From positions 9,529,595 to 9,593,594 of the forward strand of contig OX335644.1 of NCBI GenBank assembly GCA_946894095.1: 64,000 nt of DNA. The letters are read 5' to 3'. The stretch comes from Incurvaria masculella. Taxonomy: Eukaryota; Arthropoda; Insecta; Lepidoptera; Incurvariidae. How positions within the stretch are numbered: position 1 is the first letter of the stretch; each line of letters begins with the position of its first letter. Shown piece after piece: positions 20,871 to 30,645 of this stretch. Under the pieces are notes generated by a model, which worked only from the letters and a program-made list of their open reading frames with translations, had not been told where the DNA came from and did no database searches. Both the position numbers and the translations under genes were made by a program.

Positions 20871-21089
20871 ACTTACAGCAGCGGGGTGGCATATTGGTCC
20901 TCAAACAAATGAGTGAGAAAAATATGGGCAGAAAGTACCTTCAATTATGCTTACAGGGATATTTATCAAGTGTAAAAAATTCTTGAATATTTTTTGCAAT
21001 GTGAAGTAAAGTTTATTTTCGCTTGTTTTCTGATATTGATACGTTCACGAGATAAATTACACGAGAAAGTGTACAGAAACATTTTATAG

Positions 21090-21345
21090 AATCCACTCGG
21101 GCCAATGTCGTCTGATGATTAGACTGAAGTCGGGCTGAATATTTCCCGGATATTATGTGAGTTCCATATCAAACTTTCATCCCATATTTCACGCCTTTCG
21201 AGTTTTGTTTTCGCCACAAAAAGTACAGTAATTTTTCTTCTTCGAAGTCCAGACTATCTCTATATAGAAATTCATCAAATTTGGTTTGGCGGAACAGAGT
21301 TAGTTTCGCATTTATAATCTTAGTATGCGAGCGTAAAGCCAAAGG
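21090..21345 (+). repeat. retroelement-like 3' fragment
   Basis: It contains 'TCCAGACTATCTCTATATAG', 'ATTCATCAAATTTGGTTTGG' and the end 'TTTATAATCTTAGTATGCG'. 46790-46985 carries the same series, ending 'TTTATAATATTGGTATAGAT'. Such tails are widespread in Lepidoptera. I infer a LINE- or SINE-type 3' end. Confidence 0.55.
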
Positions 21346-22116
21346 AGAGTTAAAAGTTTGTTGACTAACCCAGACAATTTATGTCGCACAAATAGGTTCA
21401 GTTTTAGATCGAGGGAACAATTTATCTTCGTTCAGAGACCATCAGCCACATCGCAACATCCAGAGAGATTGTCCTTATTTCTTGCAAATATATATTCAAC
21501 GATGCACATCGGTCCTTGTTTGCTTGCTTGCAGTGCTTGAACAATTTCACAACGCGTGCAAATAAATGCAGTGAAGATACAAGTTGATCTACTTCGCGAG
21601 TACTTACCAGCACTTGACACCTTTTGTTTGTTTATTCATGTCAACCTCTTTTCGAAGTTACAAGATTTTTCTTAAGCATTGAAACTTCTTTTTCATCTAA
21701 GATTGAAACAAGGTACAAAAATATAACATCTTTCAACCTGTCATGCAACTAAATTCAACATCGCAAGTAAAATAATTCGAAAAAAAATTACAAAATTTCT
21801 TATCATCACGCCATTCGATCAAGGGGCCTATTCAGGTAAGAGTGAGTTCTAGTTCGGGAATTAGTTAACCTAAAAATCGCTGGAAACTACATTATTATTT
21901 AAATATCGGAACTCTTACTTTACCTTCCAAAGTATTCATGAGACAACCCAGATTTTTACCAAACTAAAATAACGTTCAAGAAGTGCAAAAACATGATCTA
22001 TTTATAAAAGTGAGTTGCTATTAAACGCCGTATTCGAACTCACTCTTACTTGAATGGGCCCCCAGAGCCTCTATTAGGAGCGAGATTACGATTTAGAAAT
22101 CGAAAAATCGCATAGT
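21346..22116. other. unassigned non-coding DNA
   Basis: No recognisable gene or repeat. Confidence 0.4.
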
Positions 22117-22200
22117 TCGGATTCCATTTAAATATTTTGGTTACTTACTAGGTGGTAGGGTTAATATCGGCCGGGTTAGTACCGTCGCATTGAGTGAACA
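22117..22200 (+). repeat. short family S SINE fragment
   Basis: Carries 'TTCGGATTCCATT', 'TTACTAGGTGGTAGGGTTAA' and 'CGTCGCATTGAGTGAAC' in plus-strand order. Confidence 0.65.
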
Positions 22201-22993
22201 AAAAGTGTTTAAAAAAATCAACCTGTATTAACCAAAAACCAAGTACCGCCCCCACAAACAATCTTCTAATCCAAGTAGCAAATCCTCAGTAAATAAACAG
22301 GCTTTGGCAAGTAAAACTAAAGGAGAGATAACTATCGGAACCACAACCGATGTTGTGCCAACGTACGAAGAAGACGTCATTTTCTAACCTAGTTCCAATG
22401 GCCGAAGGCGAGATTAAGTGGGGTTGCCAGCAAACGGCGTTCCGAAGACAATTCAAGGTTTTCCTGAAAACTAACAAGACAATTTGTGTACAGATTTCTA
22501 AATGCGAAATGTTGTGAATGCTTTGAACATGTTTTCTTGTAGTCACTTTGTATGTATTTTTTTTTTTGTAATATTTTTAATCCAAGCACTGGCGTTTCAT
22601 TGGAACACACTGTCTCAACCGCAGAGATAGTGCGGATAAGTGCGGTTTTCAGTGTCACTTTATCCTTCAAGCGTGTCTCAAGGTCAAAGATGTATTCGAG
22701 TGACAATGGATATGTCCGGAAAAAAAAGATCTTGCGGAAAAGCGTAAGAAAATATCCATGCGACGTCATAGCTCCGTTTTGAAAGAAAACTTCTTGGCAA
22801 CATTTCACATAGACCTGAACTTCTACTGATAGAATGTGAGTCATCGGCGAAAAACTCACTCACACGTGTTGACGTCTTTCACATGAAAAAACTAGGATTC
22901 ATTTCTGTATGTAATACATAATCGATTAAGAATAAATTTTTTCAAGTGTTTCTCTCATGGCAAAAAAGGAGTCGACTTTGATAAAAAGTAAAG
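22201..22993. other. unassigned DNA with one 156-codon minus frame
   Basis: The frame at 22389-22859 (minus) is the second longest that no element explains, after the GC-rich 63541-63981 frame. It shows no domain, repeat, signal peptide or family resemblance. It has a scattered composition, including a Lys run that translates a plain T-tract (22556-22566). I do not consider it a gene. Confidence 0.4.
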
Positions 22994-23296
22994 CTACAAA
23001 AAACCGGCCAAATGCGAGTCGGACTCGCACACGAAGGGTTCCGTACCATCAACAACAAAAAAACACTTTTTTGTATCCCTTTAATTTTTATTATTTTATG
23101 ATTTTTATAAAATTTGTTGTTATAGCGGCCAAATAAATACACACTCTGTGAAAATTTCAGCTGCCTACCTATTACGGTTCGTGAGATACAGCCCTGTGAC
23201 AGACGGACAGACGGACGGACGGACGGACGGACGAGCGGACAGCGGAGGCTTAGTAATAGGGTTCCGTTTTCACCCTTTGGGTACGGAACCCTAAAA
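22994..23296 (+). mobile_element. foldback MITE with hitchhiking GACG microsatellite (family B), copy 1
   Basis: The start is 'CCGGCCAAATGCGAGTCGG', with an internal dyad around GAGTCGGACTCGC and 'GGGTTCCGTACC'. The end is 'GGGTACGGAACCCTA', the inverse of that last motif. Internal marks are 'TTGTTGTTATAGCGG', 'AATAAATACACACT' and 'CAGCCCTGTGACAG'. A short (GACG)n run (about 23205-23235) follows. The family is common in Lepidoptera and non-coding. Confidence 0.9.
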
Positions 23297-23624
23297 AATA
23301 CTAGCCGCAAATCGCTGCATTTTTGCGCCAGTCAATAGGCTTGTGAGAAACACATTCAGTGAAGTAATATTACACGACAAACTAAGAGATAGTGCTCATT
23401 TTGAACATAAAATGGTTCATATTTTCAAGTATCCATAGTATTTCACTAATTAAAATCTTCTAAAATGTTTAAAAGTCTAATAATGTTTTTTGACATTTCC
23501 TTTTTTGTACAAACAATTTTTCAACATTATAGTGTGCAAACGGCATCACCATACTCGCCACACATTCGACTTTGAAACACACCGTAAACGCCACAATGTC
23601 AACAAATTTTATAAAGAAATCGCA
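23297..23624. other. unassigned AT-rich DNA
   Basis: No recognisable gene or repeat. Confidence 0.4.
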
Positions 23625-24220
23625 ATTTTTAACCGACTTCAAAAAAGGAGGAGGTTATCAATTCGTCTGTATGTTTTTTTTTTGTTTTTTTTTTATGTTT
23701 GTTACCTCATAACTTTTGCCTGGGTGAACCGATTTTGATGATTATTTTTTTAAATGATAGCTAGTGCTTCCCAAGTGGTCCAATTTCAATTTGGTTAAGT
23801 TCTGACAATGATATCCGTGAGAAAATCATAAAAGTCTTAAATTTGTATTAAGATGTGCGCGACAAATGGACTAATAACTCAATATAACGCCAACCGATTT
23901 CGGTGATTATTTTTTTATTGGACAGGACGTGTACAAATTAGTAAGTGTACTTCAGATTCACTAAAAATAAACAAATAAAAAAAAATTAACAAAAAAAATA
24001 ACCGACTTCAAAGAAAAAGCACTAAAAAGTAAAAAATAATTTCCATTTTTGTAGTTACGATTTCTGTTATTTTTGAGTCGGTTTCAGCCAAGGTTAGGTT
24101 AGGTTAGGTTAGGTTAGGTTAGGTTAGGTTAGGTTCTCTTGATTGGCGCAGCGCGTGCCCGGCTGACGCCGACTAAAAAAATAACAGAAATCGTAACTAC
24201 AAAAATGGAAATTATTTTGC
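23625..24220. mobile_element. 'AACCGACTTCAAAAAAGG' MITE (family A), rearranged copy
   Basis: Starts 'TTAACCGACTTCAAAAAAGG'. At about 24000 a second terminus appears, 'AACCGACTTCAAAGAAAAAG', followed by an inverted pair 'TTTGTAGTTACGATTTCTG' (24049-24067) and 'CAGAAATCGTAACTACAAAA' (24185-24204). Between these arms sit the nine AGGTT units and 'GATTGGCGCAGCGCGTGCCC'. The copy is cut at about 24220 by a LINE fragment. The same family occurs at 25727-26135. Confidence 0.8.
24091..24135 (+). repeat. nine perfect AGGTT (TTAGG) units
   Basis: Forty-five bases of uninterrupted AGGTT, a rotation of the insect telomeric repeat TTAGG. It lies in the centre of a family A MITE. The other copy has only 'CCAAGGTAGCCAAGGTTCTC' at this position, so the array appears to be a local expansion and not telomere proximity. 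Confidence 0.95.
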
Positions 24221-24640
24221 AGCGTCTGAGCACCGAGGTATCTGTAAATTTGGAGTTTCTCCAACTCCGAAGGAATGTAGGGTATCTCTGTGTCTTTTAT
24301 CGTCTTTACCGTGGAGAATGCGCGTCGGAGCTGCATAACGCTGTCCCTCCGTCCACTTTCTACTTGCGCTCAACGCGGAACAGGGAGAAAATGCACGAAT
24401 TCACAGTCGACATTCCAAAAACAAGAACCCTCCAATCCTCTAGATCCTTTATGTATAGGGTCGGTGAACAATAGAATAAACTCCCATTCCGAGATATTTC
24501 CCCCAAATTACGACCTAGGACCCCAGGTCCTGCCTGGCCGGCATGGCTTTCGCAGCCCCCCTGAATGTTCGAAAACCCATGGGCGTTGTCGGGTACCTTA
24601 ATAGTTCCTAGCGTACGCCATATGCCACGCATAACATAAA
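24221..24640 (+). pseudogene. 5'-truncated LINE ORF2 C-terminus and 3' end, copy 1
   Basis: The frame reads 'LRRNVGYLCVFYRLYRGECA', then 'STFYLRSTRNREKMH', then 'SSRSFMYRVGEQ' before a stop where related copies read 'GKLWNELP'. This is the distal ORF2 tail of an RTE/CR1-like LINE family. The 3' end 'GCGTACGCCATATGCC...AACATAAAA' (about 24612-24640) is shared with 32955-33325. A nonsense change and small shifts mark it as dead. The apparent start at 24139 lies in the adjoining MITE and is spurious. Confidence 0.8.
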
Positions 24641-25314
24641 ACAATATATACCTATATATACCACTGAAGGTCACAAAGGGGGAGGAGGGGGTAAAAAAGT
24701 AGGTAAAATCGGTCGCGTAGTATGAGTACGAGCCCTTAAGGCCTTAACAATAAATTAATTCACATAAATACTTGTGCGATAGCTCACTGACTATGTCGTG
24801 TTCTCTCACGGATATTGGTGCACGGCGCGTCAGACTAATAAGGATGAGGGGCGCCGGACGGCTCCTGACGCCGTGTCAACACCGCTGGCGGCGCCAGGAT
24901 GTCGCAGTTTACGGCTTCGTGTGATTTACGATCTCCATCCTGTAGTCCTGCGAACGATTCTTTGCCGACACAATACGGTTCCGTCTCGCGATTGAAACAA
25001 AACAAATTCATATTCTGTACATTAGAAGTATTCAAGCGTAATTTTAACTAGCTTAAAATAGCTTAGCGATAGTCCGCAAATCTGCGAATATGGTGCCACG
25101 CTGAGCGTGCTGAATTCGGACTTTCTATGCACCTTTGGTCACCGGTTTAAAAAAAAAGATTTCGAGATAAAACTGTTATGCTTTTAGCACTCTTCGACGA
25201 TGATTGCTTTAGTAAGTAATTAATTAATCTTACAATATAAAAAACTTGAAACTATGAACGTTAAATTCGAATGGACTAGAGATACGTGCGGATAACCGCC
25301 GACAGTCGTGTTCA
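24641..25314. other. unassigned non-coding DNA
   Basis: A GC-richer patch lies near 24835-24925, with no recognisable domain. Otherwise nothing is seen. Confidence 0.4.
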
Positions 25315-25425
25315 GAGAGAACTTGTCAAAATTTAGTACGCGATTAGCATCGGACTAACCATACAAAAACCGGTTTAGTCCGGCGTATTCAAGTTAGTCC
25401 CGCCCACTCTGAATACGGCTGCTGT
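25315..25425 (+). repeat. short repeat, inverse of 37300-37435
   Basis: Contains 'GGACTAACCATACAAAAACC' and 'GGTTTAGTCCGGCGTATTCA'. The inverse sequence 'GGTTTTTGTATGGTTAGTCC' occurs at 37363-37384. It is probably a decayed MITE end pair. Confidence 0.65.
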
Positions 25426-25726
25426 GAAGTAAAATAGAAGTTTGTTATATAAATTCGTGCACAAACAACATAATTATAAATGTGTAGCACTACAATATTA
25501 TCTTATCATCCGTGAATGTTTGAATAAATTTTGGCCATGAAGAATTCACGAACTTGACTGACTTGCCAGAAGGGGGTGTGTGCGTCAAAGAAACAGGAGA
25601 TGTAATAGGAGAAACAGCGAACGAATTTATTTGTACGCACAAACTTCCTTAATAGTGACGTTGTGTGCTTCAATTGAGGGGACATGACCCTAGATCGATC
25701 GTGTCCGATAAGCTTTCGTTTTGCAT
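25426..25726. other. unassigned non-coding DNA
   Basis: No recognisable gene or repeat. Confidence 0.4.
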
Positions 25727-26135
25727 TTTTAACCGACTTCAAAAAAGGAGGAGGTTCTCAATTCGTCTGTATGTTTTTTTATTTGCTTTTTTTTATGTTT
25801 GTTACCTCATAACTTTCGCCTGAGTGAACCGATTTTGATGATTATTGTTTTATTTGAAAGCTGGTGCATCCCATGTGGTCCCATTTTAATTTGGTTTAGT
25901 TTTGACAATGATATCCTTGAGAAAATCATAAAAGTCTTATATTTGTTTTAAGTATGTGCGCGACAAATGGACAAATAGCTCAATATAAGCCAAGGTAGCC
26001 AAGGTTCTCTTGACTGGCGCTGCGCCTGCCTGGCTGACGCCGACTCAAAAAATTACAATAATCGTAACTACAAAAATGGCATTTATTTTTTTACTTTTTA
26101 GTGCTTTTTCTTTGAAGTCGGTTATTTTTTTTTGT
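25727..26135 (+). mobile_element. family A MITE, simpler copy
   Basis: Runs from 'TTTAACCGACTTCAAAAAAG' to the inverse end 'TTTGAAGTCGGTTATTTTTT' (about 26114). Internal marks 'CAATTCGTCTGTATG', 'GTTACCTCATAACTTT' and 'AACCGATTTTGATGATTAT' match the left part of 23625-24220. No coding capacity. Confidence 0.9.
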
Positions 26136-26517
26136 TTTCTTCAAACAAATTAAAAAAAAATGCCCTCATCGCTTATGTTGCAGGTGTTACGCGCGTCAAA
26201 GTTTTAAGAATTAATTATAAGGGCAAGTACCAAATTTGATTAGTCTGAATCAGAGGTTCTTAAACTTATTATGTCTACCGCCCACTTTGAGAATCCATTA
26301 TTTCGCAGCGCTCCCCAAATTGTTTAGCTTTACCGCATCTTATAAATTACAATCGCAATTTATGATATTAAAAAATAAATGTAATTGTTTATTTATAGCG
26401 TGCCACATAAGTTTACTATTACATCTTGTTTCTGTTCTATGAGTTCTAATGAGGGCAAATAATTCATGTATTGTAATAAGTTTTCACTTCAGTTTAAAGT
26501 AAGCACTAAAAAATATT
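26136..26517. other. unassigned AT-rich DNA
   Basis: No recognisable gene or repeat. Confidence 0.4.
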
Positions 26518-26912
26518 TAAAAAACCGGCCAAGTGCGAGTCGGGCCCGCACACGAATGGTTCCGTACCATCGTAAAAGATTTAAGACAAAAAATCAGGTT
26601 TTTTTATTATTATATTTTTTTTTATCTTACCTATTTGTTGTTATAGCGACAAAATAAATACACACTCAGTTGTCTTTGTGTTCAAATTTCAGTTGGCTTT
26701 GTGTTCCGGTTACTGAGATACAGTCCTGTGACAGACGGACGGACGGACGGACGGACGGACGGACGGACGGACGGACGGACGGACGGACGGACGGACGGAC
26801 GGACGGACGGCCGGACGGATTGACGGACGGAAGGTCGGACGGACGGACGGACGGACAGCGGAGGCTTAGTAATAGGGTTCCGTTGGCACCCTTTGGGTAC
26901 GGAACCCCCTAA
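26518..26912 (+). mobile_element. family B foldback MITE, copy 2, with long GACG expansion
   Basis: 'CCGGCCAAGTGCGAGTCGG' at the start and 'GGGTACGGAACCCCC' at the end. The internal tetranucleotide run is about 19 uninterrupted GACG units (26734 to about 26810), then an interrupted stretch to 26857. This is by far the longest array among the copies. Two opposite frames (80 and 83 codons) only translate this repeat. Confidence 0.92.
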
Positions 26913-28046
26913 ACCACTTCCAACGCCTCCCATTTTCCTATGAGCCCTTTAAGGGCTATATCGCACACTTTGAGAGAGACTGGTCTAAATCATTTAATGG
27001 TTTAATATCAAGTTTTTCCGATAACCATATTTGCATAAAAGTGCATATTAGGAAACCTACAAATATAAAACGATTTTCCCTTATCGGATACGGTCGTTCT
27101 AGGGTCATATGCCATCTTAAATTAGTTTCTTCAACGCTACATTTCAGCAGCAACAAACGTTTGCAACGGGCCTCATGCTCAGAAATCAATGAGCACTGTT
27201 ATCTGCATATTGATTGTAGGTAAATTTACACGCATCGGAATATAGGTCGAGGGAAAACAAGATTCAAGTAAACACCGCTATAGGTATTCACGAGTTTATC
27301 ATTTCAATTAAGTGTATTATCAGTTCGTTCATTCAGCGCTATTATGTGATAACACCGAGCAGAAGAGAAATAATCATTTCACTTTATAATTACCATATCT
27401 TGAGCTGTTTTAAACAATTATTTGCTTGATATTTTGTTTGACTGTAATAGTTAGGACCTCCACGTGTTTCCACTATAAAGCTAGGGAATTCGATTTACAT
27501 AAGTAAGTAATATTATAAGAATAATAATTATTATAATGTGTAATAAAATATAATGTTATTTTATTTATTTATTACAAGCGGGCCTTAAGGTATAAGTATT
27601 ACTATTTTTTTTTATAATTTTAATATTTTGATTAGTAAATATTCCCTTTTTGTATTTATTTCAATAATTAGTTTTTTTACTGACCTTTTGTTTTCTTGCA
27701 TCTGGCACTCATTTGTTAATTTAGGGAAAAAATAGTTAGTCTAAACTACTTTTAATTACAAATTACAAAACTTCTCCATGTCGCTGCTCAGCCCCAAGTC
27801 AATATTTAACTATGTAAAACGCATAGAAGTCATACGAAAATAGCCGGTTTATCCACTACTTCTCTTCACCCCTTAGGCAATAAATCGGAATCATGATTAG
27901 CCTACAAATTATTGGAATAATCGAGCCATATGCAGATTCAAACCGCATTAAAATCGAGTAAGCTGTTCTCGGTTATAAGGGGATAGACGGAAAAAGAGTC
28001 ATCCAGAAATACGTAGCGAAAGACCCAGACGAATTATTAAGGATTT
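26913..28046. other. unassigned AT-rich DNA
   Basis: No gene or RNA seen. It is very AT-rich around 27500-27670. Confidence 0.45.
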
Positions 28047-28165
28047 TGGTTCCGTACCCAAAACTCCACCGTCCGTCGGTCCGACCATCCGTCCGTGGTA
28101 AAGTGAGTATTTATTTTGCCGCAATAACAAGAAATAGGTAAAATTATTAACTAATAAAAATTATA
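28047..28165 (-). repeat. family B MITE fragment
   Basis: Minus-strand piece: 'GGTTCCGTACCC', then 'CCGTCCGTCGGTCCGACCAT', then 'TTTATTTTGCCGCAATAACA'. Both termini beyond this are lost. Confidence 0.7.
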
Positions 28166-29041
28166 CGAATATCATAGATATATGTAAATTTATCTAAAAA
28201 ATTAAAACATCTGTAACGTTGCTCTCAGTTTGTTTATTTATTTTTTATCATTTCAGAAAAAATGTTTCTTAATTTGACTCAGGAAACAGGCACGAGCTAT
28301 CGCATGGATCACCTCGTTATCCTCTTAAATGCATGGTTCAACGCTCCTTCACAATGCCGAGAAAACATTTAACAACATACAGCAAAGTAGGTGCCAACCT
28401 AAAAGGAGACTGTTGCACTTAGAATAGCAACGGAAATAGGATCGCCTGCATGCGTGGGTTGTCCCATAAATTGCACCCACAGATGATCCTTATAAGCAGG
28501 ATATTTTGACATTAGCGCCTCGGCTGCAGGGAACGGGTACGTATCGGGACTTGTTTACAGCCGAGTGAACATGTGCCATCTTAGCATAGCTGCTTGGGTT
28601 TTGCAATGCAGTTGGGACTATACCATGCGCGTTACGTAATACCTGATATTTAATGGTTATAAGACATTTTATTTGTTTCCAACAATGTCGATGCATTTTT
28701 TAATTATATTTGAATGGCATGAGTACCTGCGACAGGGGAAACTCAGAATGAAATGTTTGTGCTCATTAAAAAAAATCGAATCACCTAGAAACATCGTCAC
28801 TCGATATTTTTTAATGATGGAACCTAATTTTGCACATGTGTATCAACTGCAATTTGCATTGGACATTGATCTCATACCCGAACATGAAACAACTATGGCT
28901 CGTCCAATGTCCAACTTTTTTATTTTCTTACGGAAGAGAAATATTCTTAAACATAAACAACAAATAATCATTGTAACGCCGGGCATGTTGAGGCTGTGAC
29001 AATTCAGCGAACGCGTAGATCTCCGTGCATTTATCACAAAA
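28166..29041. other. unassigned non-coding DNA
   Basis: A 108-codon plus frame (28673-28999) has no recognisable domain. Nothing else is seen. Confidence 0.4.
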
Positions 29042-29310
29042 TTAGGGTTTTCACGGTTTTAGGTACGGAAAAAACCATGTTTAGCTTACTTATTTAGCTA
29101 GACGTTTTAAGACGCGAATCCTGATGATGTCCACGAACATCAGGATTCGCGAGAGTTGACATCTGACTGGACGAAGCGTCAGAGCTCTTCCAGGTCGCGT
29201 CGCGTGGACACCCCACAGCGTGGTGGACGATATGTGGAGCTAAATAAGTAAGCTGAATACCGTTTATCTGTAAACGTAAAATATCATGTCGAATAACCGT
29301 GAAAACCTAA
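29042..29310. mobile_element. MITE with three nested hairpin stems
   Basis: Outer ends: 'TTAGGGTTTTCACGGTT' (29042-29058) and its near-inverse 'AACCGTGAAAACCTAA' (29295-29310). Middle stem: 'TAGCTTACTTATTTAGCT' (29082-29099) against 'AGCTAAATAAGTAAGCT' (29238-29254). Inner stem: GCGAATCCTGATG (29114-29126) against CATCAGGATTCGC (29138-29150), perfect over 13 bp. No coding capacity. Confidence 0.8.
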
Positions 29311-29820
29311 ACAAACACGGAAAACCACTCATATATAAGAGGCTTAATAATTACCTCATGTGGTATTTTAAATAACGGTTCGTTTTTCTTGAATTGGTGC
29401 TGCAGCACACAGGGTCTTTGCAATTAATACGGGCGTAACGTAGAAAGCGGTGGCAATTATATCAGTTATCTCCGCGGTCGAGTATGAGGCTGCATCGTAC
29501 GAGCACTGATACGAGTCGCAACCCACTTAGAGATGTGTAGAGTGCGTAGCAGCGGTTAAGTAAGGCCCTTCTCACACGGAGATATTTATAAGCTAGTCGA
29601 CTATCGCCACCACGGAGGATAGAGAGAGAGAGGAGATGTTTTAACTCATATTACTAAGGATCGCAGCGTGACACTGTGCGGCAGGAAGCGGGGGCAAAAT
29701 CGCTTCATGGTGGGGTCATGGACCGCCCATTTTTGTGAAATCCATCTAACGGAAGAATCGATATTCTGGTAGCAGCTATTCCGAGAGCTATTCTTAGTGG
29801 TTACAAGACTACAAATAGAT
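29311..29820. other. unassigned non-coding DNA
   Basis: No recognisable gene or repeat. There is a short GA run near 29622. Confidence 0.4.
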
Positions 29821-29895
29821 GGCGCCTTTTAATATATGTTCTTAGATTTACACCGTCGCTGTACATAATGTTTTGAAAACTTACGGTTTTCCGGT

Positions 29896-30504
29896 GTGCA
29901 ATGCCGTGCTTGGCTACTATTACGCAAGTTTGATATCAAGACATTTTTCAAACCCATGCCTAAGATTGCTTCAATGCTGAGGTCAGTCAAGGACAAGATT
30001 CCACTCCAGTCTCCAGGTGTGTACAAGATTCCTTGTAGTTGCGGCAAGAGCTACATCGGGCAAACCAAGCGGAGTATCCAAACAAGGGTAACGGAGCATA
30101 TCAAGGCGGTGAAGAATAATGAACGTTACAAGTCAGCCATATGCGAGCATGTCCTCGAGAGCGGGAGTAATCACTGGATTAGATTCGACCAAGTAACCAC
30201 ACTAGCAGCAGAAAAGTACTATATGCCACGCTTGGTTCGAGAATCCATTGAAATCTCCAGACATGCAAACATCAACAGGGACGACAGTATCAGACTCTCG
30301 CCGTCTTGGACTCCTCTTCTTGCTCAGCATAGACCGAAGGGCACACACGTCACAGTGGCACCAGCTGACACCGTTAGCTATGTGTGCACGGAGCCCTATA
30401 TGTCTATGGTGCAGCAAATTGACAACCTACCCGCATCCACGAGGCAGCCCGAACCTACCCACACCTACAATCTTCGCAGCCGACGCCCGCCAGTTACCGT
30501 TTGA
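29896..30504 (+). CDS. Penelope-like element GIY-YIG endonuclease domain (partial ORF)
   Basis: A 202-codon frame without stops. Residues 10-35 resemble the linker of Penelope-like proteins ('LRSVKDKIPLQSPGVYKIPC'). The endonuclease core follows: GVY at 41-43, cysteines at 47 and 49, YIGQT at 53-57, an arginine at 64 and EH at 67-68, then 'CEHVLESGSNHWIRFD'. The C-terminal third is basic and Pro/Thr-rich. In intact elements this domain nicks target DNA for reverse transcription; here the RT is gone. The ATG used lies inside the inverted repeat and is probably not the native start, so the true protein is an N-terminally truncated remnant. Confidence 0.85.
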   Translation: MQCRAWLLLRKFDIKTFFKPMPKIASMLRSVKDKIPLQSPGVYKIPCSCGKSYIGQTKRSIQTRVTEHIKAVKNNERYKSAICEHVLESGSNHWIRFDQVTTLAAEKYYMPRLVRESIEISRHANINRDDSIRLSPSWTPLLAQHRPKGTHVTVAPADTVSYVCTEPYMSMVQQIDNLPASTRQPEPTHTYNLRSRRPPVTV

Positions 30505-30543
30505 CGAGCCGGGCTGTCAGACGTAACTCCGGGGCAACGAAGT

Positions 30544-30590
30544 GGCCCTGACGATGCTTCCGTCGTGGGAAGCGAAACATGTCGGCCAAG
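30544..30590 (+). ncRNA. hammerhead ribozyme motif
   Basis: Stem I pairs GGCC (30544-30547) with GGCC (30584-30587). The core CTGACGA is at 30548-30554. Stem II is GCTTCC (30556-30561) with GGAAGC (30568-30573), closing a 6-nt loop. GAAA is at 30574-30577, and a minimal self-complementary stem III (ACATGT) leads to the cleavage base C at 30583. One unpaired T (30555) separates the core from stem II, a small departure from the textbook form. Short palindromic stem III is typical of Penelope-like hammerheads, which tend to act as dimers. Activity is inferred. Confidence 0.85.
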
Positions 30591-30645
30591 CACGGCATTG
30601 CACACCGGAAAACCGTAAGTTTTCAAAACATTAGGCGCCTTTTAA

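Larger units (their letters stand above)
29821..30645 (+). mobile_element. 5'-truncated Penelope-like retroelement
   Basis: The element is bounded by a 12-bp direct repeat, GGCGCCTTTTAA, at 29821-29832 and 30634-30645, which looks like a target-site duplication. Inside are a 49-bp perfect inverted repeat (29866-29914 and 30585-30633), an intact GIY-YIG endonuclease reading frame and a hammerhead ribozyme. The reverse transcriptase is missing, so the copy cannot move by itself. The perfect inverted repeat and the open frame suggest a recent insertion. Penelope-like elements are known to carry GIY-YIG endonucleases, hammerhead motifs and variable terminal structure. Confidence 0.88.

Noticed and set aside
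22389..22859. 156-codon minus frame as a gene
   Set aside because: No recognisable domain, odd composition with a T-tract-encoded Lys run, and no splice or neighbour support.
24091..24135. Chromosome end or telomere fusion
   Set aside because: Only 45 bp, inside a recognised MITE, with the precursor motif visible in another copy.
26682..26933. Arg/Pro/Ser-Val-repeat proteins at the GACG array
   Set aside because: Both strands are open only because a tetranucleotide repeat without stop codons is translated in rotating frames.
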